Source: Planctomycetales bacterium 4484_113 (lineage in GTDB: Bacteria > 4484-113). From it: DNA of 41,008 bases. The notes under the pieces were generated by a model. The model did no database searches. It was not told the DNA's origin and saw nothing but the letters and a program-made list of their open reading frames with translations. Every line of letters begins with the position of its first letter. Positions within the stretch are counted from its first letter, which is position 1. The position numbers and the translations under genes were made by a program. The DNA lies in the NCBI GenBank assembly GCA_002050035.1, contig MVCR01000001.1:1-41008 (forward strand), written 5' to 3'. Of this stretch, positions 1-8,027 are shown in pieces.

Positions 1-19
1 CTCCCATGTCGATGCCCTT

Positions 20-118
20 GCTTGTGGGGCGGGGTCTCCGCGCCCCGCCTCTTCTCTCTCTCCTACTGGACGACGGGCGTCCTCGCCCGTCATTTCGCCT
101 GCTGAAGGGCGCAGTCTT
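20..118. repeat. GC-rich palindromic repeat cluster, three imperfect units (about 23-50, 64-92, 98-118)
   Basis: gtggggcggggtctccgcgccccgcc / ctggacgacgggcgtcctcgcccgtc / ctgaagggcgcagtctttgcgtcgcgcc share a (T)GG..GGGCG-GTC-CGCCC layout and are individually near-palindromic. Confidence 0.55.
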
Positions 119-202
119 TGCGTCGCGCCTCCTCCTCTTTCCAACTACGATACTACCAGCTACTGCGCTACTGCCGTCCCTGGACGGCGCCCACCCCCTC
201 CG

Positions 203-3200
203 GTCCATCTTTCCGTCGCCAGTTGCTACAGTTTCCATCGCGGGACAGCGCGGCTTTCGGAGCTCATTGCGGTGGCGAAAGAACGCGGCTTCGATGCGCT
301 GGCGGTAACCGACCGCAACGGCCTCTACGGCGCGATTCAGTTCTACAAGCTCGCGAAGGAAGCCGGCGTCAAGCCTATCATCGGCGTGAGCCTTGACGAG
401 CCGTTGACGACTGGCGATGGCGGTGGACGAACGAGCGGGAAACGAGCAGAGGAGCCTACGCAACCCCTCACACTTCTGGCGAAGAACCGCCTCGGCTATG
501 CGGAGCTTTGCCATCTCGCAGACCGCCGACTGCATCCTCCTCACCGCCGACCCCGCGCTTTTGCGCACGCTGCACCCGCGTTTCCCGCCGGAGCAGCTCT
601 TCGCGGCGATACTTCCGCCGCTGGATAAAGACAGCGCTCGTGCGGCGCGGGAAATGCTGGCGCTGGCTGCGGAACTTCACCGCAAGCCGGTTGCGGTGAA
701 CGATGTGCATTTCATCTCGCCCGCGGATTGGAATATCCATCGGCTGCTGCGCGCCATTGGCGAAAACGAGACCATCTACACGGTGAAGGATACCGTCCCG
801 AATAGCCGCTACCTGCTCAACGCCAAGGAGATGCGCCGCGCCTTCCGCGAGCTTCCGGATGCGCTGGCGACGACTCGCGAGATTGCCGACGCCTGCGAGG
901 TGGAGTTTGAGCTTGGCAGGTGGGTGTTCCCGGAGTTCGCGCTGCCCGCCGGGATGACGCCGGCGAGGCGCCTGCGCGAGCTCTGCATCGCGGGGCTTTC
1001 GCGCCGCTACGAAAAGCTCACTTCCAAGATCCTCCGCCGCCTCGACTACGAGCTTGGGGTCATCAGCCGCCTCGGCTATGCGACTTATATTCTCGCGGTG
1101 CACGACATCGTGGCGGAAGCCAACCGTCGTGGCATTCCCAATCTGGGTCGCGGAAGCGCTGCCAATTCGCTTGTCTGCTACGCGCTTTTCCTCACACACG
1201 TCGACCCGCTCGCCTACAACCTCTACTTCGAGCGCTTTCTCAATCCCGAGCGCACCTCGCCGCCGGATATTGACATCGACTTCAACTGGAAGCGCCGCGA
1301 TGAAGTTATCCACTACGTCTACGAAAAGTACGGCGACCATCGCGTGGCGATGATATCCACGCACGTCACCTTCCAGGCGCGCTCGGCGCTGCGGGAGACC
1401 GCGAAGGCGCTCGGATTTCTAGATGGCGAGCTTGAGCGCGTGCTCAAGCGCCTTCCCTTCTACGCCGGCTCCGATGTGCTGGTGGATTTTGCCGAGCGCT
1501 ACCCCGAGACTCGCGGGATCGACCTCTCCGCGCCCGAATACCGCGCGCTGATTGCGCAGGCGATGAAGCTCGGCGGGCTTCCGCGCCATCTGGGCATCCA
1601 CGTCGGCGGCATCGTCATCGCCCCTGACGACATCTGCAATTACACCGCGCTCGCGCGCTCCGCCAAGGGCTTCGTGGTCACGCAGTACGATATGTTTCCC
1701 ATCGAGGATGTAGGACTCATCAAGATTGACCTGCTCGGAAACCGCTCGCTGGGCGTGCTGGAGGATACCCTGGCGACGCTGCGAGAGCGCGACATCCAGC
1801 CGCCGGTGAACGACTTCGCCGCCATCACTCGCGATGCGGAAACGGTGCGCCTCATCCGTGAGGGGCGCACTATGGGCTGCTTTTACATCGAAAGCCCCGG
1901 AATGCGTCAGCTTCTCCGGAAGCTGGGCACGCAGACCTTCGAGGAGCTCACCGCCGCGAGCAGTGTCATCCGTCCCGGCGTCGCCGAGAGTGGAATGATG
2001 CAGGAGTTCATCAAGCGCCACCGTGACCCATCTGCTGCGACCTACCTGCATCCCAAGCTCAAGAAAATCCTCGCCGAAACCTACGGTGTGATGGTCTACC
2101 AGGAAGACGTGATTCGCGTGGCGCACGAGCTTGCGGGAATGACTCTTGCGGAAGCCGATCTTCTTCGCCGGGCGATGAGCGGGAAGCTTAGAAGCTCCGA
2201 GGCGATGGCGGGAGTGCGCGAGAAGTTCCTGCGAGCCTGTGCAAGGAACGGGCTTTCGCAGTCGGCGGCGGCAGAGCTCTGGCGGCAGATTCGCTCCTTC
2301 GCCGGTTATGCCTTCTGCAAGGCGCACAGTGCAGCCTTCGCCGTGCTCAGCTTCCAGGTCGCCTATCTCAAGGCGCACCATCCTGCGGAGTTTATGGCGG
2401 CGGTGATGAGCAATCACGGCGGCTTTTACTCGACCAGCGCCTACATCCAGGAATGCCGCCGTCTGGGGCTGAGGATTCTGCTTCCCGATGTGAACGCGAG
2501 CGAGCTTGACTTCACCGCGGCGGAAAACGGCAGCGCCATTCGCGTGGGACTTTCGCAAATCGGCGAAGTGCGCACCTCCACCATTGAATCCATCCTCGCC
2601 GCAAGGAAGCGCGGCGGGCGATTCACCAGCCTCGCCGATCTCATCCGCCGCACCGATGCGCGTCTGAGCGACCTTACCGTTCTCATCAGGGTAGGAGCAC
2701 TCGACAGCCTCGGCTTCACCCGCCCGCAACTGATGGCGCTGCTTAGGAGCGAGTTCGCGCCCAACCACACGCAGGGGGACTTCCTTCCGCTTGCCGATGA
2801 AGCGCAATTTCGCGCCCTTGCCGAGAGCCTTCCCAACCTTGCCGATTACGACCGCGTCGTTCGCTGCTACCACGAGATGAAGTATCTGGGCTTCGGAGTC
2901 ACCGACCATCCGCTGGCGTTTATTGCGGCTTCAGGCGGTGATGTCGTCTCCGCAAAAGACCTGCCGCAACACGTGGGAGAAACCGTGCGCATCATCGGAT
3001 GGTGCATCGCGCACAAGCGAGCCGCGAAGCGGGAAAACGTGCGGCAATGGATATGGCATCGGCTCGTAACGACGGCGAAGGAGAGGGGGATGATTCACGG
3101 CAGAGTGCGGCGGAAGAGCTCGGAATCATCGCAAGCGGCGAACGGAAGTTCATTCCCGCCGGACGCGCGATGAAGTTTATGAGCATGGAAGACCTCACGG

Positions 3201-3300
3201 GAACCTACGAAGCGGTGCTCTTCCCGAAAGCCTACGAGCGCCTGGCACCGCTGACGGTAACTGCCGGTCCCTTCCTCCTCACCGGTTGCGTGGAGAATCC
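203..3300 (+). pseudogene. DNA polymerase III alpha subunit, DnaE2/ImuC-like, frameshifted and C-terminally truncated
   Basis: PHP part (VHLSVASCYSFHRGTARLSELIAVAKERGFDALAVTDRNGLYGAIQFYKLAKEAGVKPIIG) lies in frame 2; polymerase core (LGRGSAANSLVCYALFLTHVDPL, PPDIDIDF) is in frame 3 (ORF 417-3173); OB-fold part (MKFMSMEDLTGTYEAVLFPKAYERL) is back in frame 2 (ORF 2999-3415). GRGSAANS.VCY is more DnaE2-like than DnaE1-like. Confidence 0.8.
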
Positions 3301-3302
3301 AA

Positions 3303-3412
3303 TCCGGCGGGCAAGCTTTCCAGGCGGCGTTTCCTTCTCTCCCTGGAGCACGGGCGTCTCGCCTGCACCAACAGGCGGGGCACGGATACCCCCCCGGCGC
3401 TACCCAATTGTC
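3303..3412. repeat. GC-rich palindromic repeat, same type as the one at 20-118
   Basis: ctccctggagcacgggcgtctcgcctgcaccaacaggcggggcacggatac resembles ctcctactggacgacgggcgtcctcgcccgtc; lies where the DnaE C-terminus should continue. Confidence 0.5.
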
Positions 3413-3775
3413 TGACGACTGAAATCTGATGTTCACCCGCCCTGACGCGCCCAACGACTGCCCGCCGCTGTAGGTGATGAGAATAAATGTGCAGGTGATG
3501 GCGAGTGCCGCAAGGCAACCTCCCGTAAGAAATCGCGCGACCTGCAGTCACATTGGCTTCCTCTTGCCGGCATACTATCATCCTCTCTCGGCAATCAGTG
3601 CTTGCTCTATCCCAGCACGTGCTTCCCGTCGAAAGGGCGGTTGAACAGTGTTGAGTGGTCGCCACCGCTGCGCCACCCAAACGCGACGGCGTATCATTGC
3701 CATAGCCCTCTCCACTAACCCGAGCACTCGCTGAAACGATAACGCAAGATGGACCGTGCTGCAGGAAAGCTGGGA

Positions 3776-4684
3776 TCAGAGTTGAGGAAAGCCCGCTGTG
3801 GCGAGGAAATCGCAGGCGGCGGCTATCACTTCCTCAGCCGAATCGGCGACGAACTCTTTTCGCAGGTGCTCCCCTCGAGGGTTATCCGCAGCGTCCAGAA
3901 AAACCGAGAGGCGGAATGTCCCATCCGAACGCTCGCAACTCGCGGCAAATGAACCACTGTCGGAGACCTGGATTCTCCGTTGGACTTCCCTTTCCACCTC
4001 TATCTCCACACCCACCCGCGGATCGTGGATCAGCTTGCAGGCGTTGATCGCGTCGATGTCATCCTGCCGACACAGTACTGCGAGCGCTCCCTGCCCCGGC
4101 GGCGGCACGAGCTGGCTCACCGACACCTTGCTGACAGCGAAACCGCTCAAATCCACCTCCAGAAGCTCCAGATGGAGGCCCGGTAGCACTAGACCGTCCA
4201 TCCTCTTCTGCCTCAGTCTGCGCAGCTGAGATGCCACGTTGCCCTGCAGTGGCACAACCTTGATGTCAGGTCGCAGGTCGATGAGCTGCGCTCTGCAGCG
4301 CAGAGGCTGGATTCCCAAGCACGCGCCACTCTTCAGCTCCAGAGGTGCCCTTTCCTCCCAGGCAGCATACCGGATAACCACCACCATACGTCGCTCGCCT
4401 CGATGAGGAATCGCACCGAGCACCAACCCTTCGGGCATGACAAGCGGCAGCTGATCAACGCAGAATACCGCCAAGTCGATGTCTCCAGAAAGCAGCGCCG
4501 ACTCCAGAGTCTCGAGGGCAAACCCCCCCTCTACACTCCCGTTCATCGCTGCCTCGGCGAGAACATCGTCCGCCGTGCGCAGCACTTTCACCGAGGTTTC
4601 GGTGACCCCGCGGTCAACCATGATTCCCCGAACCAGCTGTGCTTGGTGCAGGGCAAACTCACCACCTCTAGTGCCGATAATCAT
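3776..4684 (-). CDS. Hydroxymethylbilane synthase (HemC) fold protein, probably catalytically altered
   Basis: IIGTRGGEFALHQAQLV, LESALLSGDIDLAVFCVDQLPLVMPEGLVLGAI, VPLQGNVASQLRRL, PPPGQGALAVLCR align over the HemC length, but key active-site residues differ. Confidence 0.75.
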   Translation of the reverse strand: MIIGTRGGEFALHQAQLVRGIMVDRGVTETSVKVLRTADDVLAEAAMNGSVEGGFALETLESALLSGDIDLAVFCVDQLPLVMPEGLVLGAIPHRGERRMVVVIRYAAWEERAPLELKSGACLGIQPLRCRAQLIDLRPDIKVVPLQGNVASQLRRLRQKRMDGLVLPGLHLELLEVDLSGFAVSKVSVSQLVPPPGQGALAVLCRQDDIDAINACKLIHDPRVGVEIEVEREVQRRIQVSDSGSFAASCERSDGTFRLSVFLDAADNPRGEHLRKEFVADSAEEVIAAACDFLATAGFPQL

Positions 4685-4804
4685 AATCCGCTTCCCGATA
4701 GCTTAACATAGCGCGGAGATGAAATGAACAGACTCCGAGAGCTGCAATACCTTTCGGACTCTGCCCAGGTGAAACTGGCCTCCTAGCGCAAATCGACCGT
4801 CCAA

Positions 4805-4812
4805 TGTATAAT
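4805..4812 (+). promoter_or_regulatory. Probable -10 element TGTATAAT, overlapping the nominal ORF start at 4804
   Basis: TATAAT with adjacent TG; implies that translation starts downstream, e.g. GTG at 4840. Confidence 0.45.
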
Positions 4813-4839
4813 GGAGGGGCTCGCGCAAAAGGAACAAAG

Positions 4840-5754
4840 GTGGATACCGCGTCCCCAGAAAAGAAAGTCCCGGAGATGATTGGGGAAGCAATGAAACTCC
4901 TTCCTCAACCAGCCACTCCCGCAGACATCGTGCGCTGGATTACGAAGCAGTATCCCGGGGTTCACGAGAGCACGATCCGCGCTCAGATTACGGCCTGTTG
5001 CGTGAATATGCCCTCACGCGTGAACTTCGCCCCCAACGACCATCCACGCATTGCCCAGGATCCCTCGGAGGATATTCTGTACCGGCTGGACTTCGGGCAG
5101 TATGTAACTTACGACGCCTGCGAGCACGGTGTCTGGGAGATAGCCGAGTTCGGCGGTGAGCTGATAGTGCGCCAGGTAGAGCCCAGCTCGCCTATGGCCG
5201 AACAGGAGGAGGCGTCTTCCCTTACTAGACAGGCGGCCCCAGCAGATCAGGAGGGAACGCTCCCGCACAGGGCACCTCCCGCCACGCAAGCTGCGCCGCC
5301 TGTTAAGCAAGCCACCGCTCCAGGTGGCGCACAAGCCGAAGGAGGAACCATGATCACTGAATCCCACAAGCCAGCGACAGAATCGTATCTGCGGGACATC
5401 ATCAAGTCAAACCTGGGTATGCTAGAAGAGGGAATGAAGCTCTTCACGGATTCCCAGGGAGCCAGCGGTGTGGACTACCAGACTCCACTAGGTCGCATCG
5501 ACCTTCTGGTTACTGATGCTCGCGACAATCTGGTCTTGGTTGAACTGGAGGAGGGCAGCGGCGATGGCGGCTTGATCGGCAATCTGTGTGCGCAGCTGGG
5601 TTGGGTCCAGGAGAACCTCGCCGGCAATCGGAAAGTGCGAAGCATCATTCTAACCTCTGGGCCCTCCGAGCAGCTGAAGTACGCAGCGCGTGCAGTTCCC
5701 GGAGTCGAACTGATGCACTACGAGTTCAAGTTCGAAATCAAACCGGTGAAGTAG
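4840..5754 (+). CDS. wHTH (DUF7669-like) + NucS/DUF91-like PD-(D/E)XK domain protein
   Basis: N-term TPADIVRWITKQYPGVHESTIRAQITACCVNMPSRVNF...YRLDFGQYVTYDACEHGVWEI; C-term GRIDLLVTDARDNLVLVELEEG...GNLCAQLGWVQENL...VRSIILTSGPSEQLKYAARAVPGVELMHYEFKFEI; Pro/Ala/Gln-rich linker between. Longest ORF starts at 4804. Confidence 0.65.
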   Translation: MDTASPEKKVPEMIGEAMKLLPQPATPADIVRWITKQYPGVHESTIRAQITACCVNMPSRVNFAPNDHPRIAQDPSEDILYRLDFGQYVTYDACEHGVWEIAEFGGELIVRQVEPSSPMAEQEEASSLTRQAAPADQEGTLPHRAPPATQAAPPVKQATAPGGAQAEGGTMITESHKPATESYLRDIIKSNLGMLEEGMKLFTDSQGASGVDYQTPLGRIDLLVTDARDNLVLVELEEGSGDGGLIGNLCAQLGWVQENLAGNRKVRSIILTSGPSEQLKYAARAVPGVELMHYEFKFEIKPVK

Positions 5755-5867
5755 ACCCGGCCGGAGGTGATGGGGCAGAACGGCAACGGTGACGCTAGTT
5801 TTGCGAACGACGTGTGGACACTGATGAGAACCTGGGAATGGACTGAGTGACCACGGAGCTCAAATGA

Positions 5868-5876
5868 TGATAGAAT
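5868..5876 (+). promoter_or_regulatory. Extended -10 element TGaTAGAAT upstream of the HD-GYP gene
   Basis: TGnTAGAAT about 40 nt before the ATG; same form recurs at 7818, 22693 and 38316. Confidence 0.4.
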
Positions 5877-5916
5877 ATAGAACTCGGATGAGCCGGAGAG
5901 CCAACACAATTATCCA

Positions 5917-7695
5917 ATGAACGACCTGCCAAGAACCCGGAAAGCACGACTCTTCTACGTAGTCTTCCTCGTGCTTATTCTAGCAAGTGGTGTACCTTTA
6001 ACTGCCCTCACTTTCTACAAGCTCAAAGTTGAGCGCGATGGCTTTGCCGAGCGCCTGCAGCAGGATATGGATGGTGTGTGCCAAGCTGTTTCACGCAACG
6101 TTCAGATTTATGCAGATAGCCGCCGGCGGGAAGCAAGCCTGTTGGCAGGCATGCTGACCACGATAAACCCAGAAGACGTCGCGGGATTGCAGGCCGCACT
6201 TGCCGCGCAAGCACCAAGGCTCAGGGAGAGCTTCCGGGTGGTGCAGGTTGTGGACAGGCAGCTCAAAGTGCTTGCCGCCTACGACACTCAAAAGGGACCG
6301 CTGGAAGGACAGATCGGACTGTCTCTCGCACAACGCTCAGACTTGGAACTAGCACTGGGTCCGACTGGCTTTGGCATCACAGACGTCTTCGTCAGTGCAG
6401 CTACAGAGCACCCCTGCGTACGGATATCGGTGCCTCTTGGCTCCTCCGGCAGCAAGCCGTGGGGACTCTTGGCTTGCACGGTCGATCTCCGAGACATCGA
6501 ATGGGCGACTTCAGTGCCCTCTGATTTCCCGACTCAGGTTCAGGTCATAGACAGCGCGGGAAATCAGATATTGAGCGGGGGGAAAGTGCCCGGATACATC
6601 GCACCGATAGCTGACGTATTGCTCTGGAACTACATCCAGAGCGCGCAACGAGGGTGGCTGCCAGAGCAAAAGGCGGGCAGCCTAAGATACAGTCCCGGCG
6701 TGCACATGCGGATACCCGGAATTCGCTGGTATGTCCTCGTGCGTATTCCTGAGGACTTCGTCGCCAAGCGCATCGAGGAATTCCACTGGTCATCTATCGG
6801 AATGTTGATGATCACTTTCCTCATCGTGGTCGTGCTGGCAGCCCTGCTCTCGAACTTCGTAGTCATACCGATAACTCGGCTGAAGAGTGTTGCCATGGCG
6901 GTGGCGCGGAAGGACTTCTCACCCGCGCAGGTGCGTGCGATTCCCACCGTCTATGAGGAGGTCGACAAGATATCCCAGGCGCTTGAGGACATGGTTCTGC
7001 AGGTCGATCGCTACTTTAACGAAGTCGCCAGCACCCGTGATGCCCTCACTTTCGGCCTGACGACTATCGTCGAGTTCCGCGACCCGGAGACAGGCTATCA
7101 CGTCGAACGTATGGCCCACTACAGCCGCGAGCTGTGCCGCGCTCTAGTGGAGCGAGGGCTGAGCGAGGAGCTATCAGAAGAGCTTATCGACGACATCTTC
7201 AAGGCGGCACCACTGCACGACGTGGGGAAGGTTGCGATTCCCGATAGCATTCTCCTCAAGCCAGACCAGCTTACTCCGCGCGAATTCGAGATCATGAAAA
7301 CCCACACTACCGCCGGAGCACACGCGATTGCATCCATCCAAAGGAAGCTTCCAAGGGCTTCGTTCCTCACTCTGGCTGTGGAAATCGCCCTCGCTCACCA
7401 CGAGTGGTGGGATGGGACCGGCTATCCTTCCGGCCTCGCGGGTCAAGATATCCCTCTCAGCGCAAGGATACTGGCATTGGCCGATGTCTATGACGCACTC
7501 GCATTCCCCCGCATCTACCGGCCATACCGGTTCGGTCATAAGGAGATAATAGAGCTGATAGTCGACAAGAGCGGAACCCATTTCGATCCCCGCATCGTGG
7601 AAGCATTCGTGAACATCGAGGAGGTGTTTCAGCACATCCGTAGCGAGTTCGCGGACGTGGGAGATGCAGCTGGATCGAGTGGCCCAGCAGCATAG
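5917..7695 (+). CDS. Membrane sensor with extracytoplasmic domain, HAMP-like region and HD-GYP c-di-GMP phosphodiesterase domain
   Basis: Two TM segments; VVIPITRLKSVAMAVARKDF (HAMP-like); LHDVGKVAIPDSILLKP and HHEWWDGTGYPSGLAGQDIPLSARILALADVYDAL (HD-GYP). Confidence 0.9.
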   Translation: MNDLPRTRKARLFYVVFLVLILASGVPLTALTFYKLKVERDGFAERLQQDMDGVCQAVSRNVQIYADSRRREASLLAGMLTTINPEDVAGLQAALAAQAPRLRESFRVVQVVDRQLKVLAAYDTQKGPLEGQIGLSLAQRSDLELALGPTGFGITDVFVSAATEHPCVRISVPLGSSGSKPWGLLACTVDLRDIEWATSVPSDFPTQVQVIDSAGNQILSGGKVPGYIAPIADVLLWNYIQSAQRGWLPEQKAGSLRYSPGVHMRIPGIRWYVLVRIPEDFVAKRIEEFHWSSIGMLMITFLIVVVLAALLSNFVVIPITRLKSVAMAVARKDFSPAQVRAIPTVYEEVDKISQALEDMVLQVDRYFNEVASTRDALTFGLTTIVEFRDPETGYHVERMAHYSRELCRALVERGLSEELSEELIDDIFKAAPLHDVGKVAIPDSILLKPDQLTPREFEIMKTHTTAGAHAIASIQRKLPRASFLTLAVEIALAHHEWWDGTGYPSGLAGQDIPLSARILALADVYDALAFPRIYRPYRFGHKEIIELIVDKSGTHFDPRIVEAFVNIEEVFQHIRSEFADVGDAAGSSGPAA

Positions 7696-7817
7696 GGACA
7701 GAACGCCCGAGTTGCTTCACGCAGTCACGAGCATGTCCAGCGAGGGCGTTTCCCACGCACGCATTGTTCATTGCTCCGCTGCAAAGACGACTTATGCCAT
7801 CTGCGTCGCCTCCCATA

Positions 7818-7826
7818 TGCTAGAAT
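7818..7826 (+). promoter_or_regulatory. Extended -10 element TGcTAGAAT upstream of valS
   Basis: TGnTAGAAT in the intergenic region, about 200 nt before the ATG. Confidence 0.4.
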
Positions 7827-8027
7827 CCGGATTGAGTACTCACAGCAGGTTGACAGGAGGCGAATCTGAAAGACACATGTTCGCGGGTGTCTCTGGCAGC
7901 GGGTGCATGGTCCTTGCAGGCTCCCAAATGAGTATGGCCAAGGCTGACGTCCCCGCCGGTTCTTCAAACCCTAGCGCACGTTGGCTTTGAGGCACCGTCA
8001 ACTTACACTGAAGGTGATGATACACTC

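Noticed and set aside
468-2909. Long minus-strand ORFs opposite dnaE (468-1364, 1419-2909)
   Set aside because: Shadow ORFs caused by high GC and codon bias of the plus-strand polymerase; no recognisable domain.
7696-8027. valS leader as a T-box
   Set aside because: No AGGGTGGNACCGCG-like antiterminator motif and no terminator hairpin with T-tract found.
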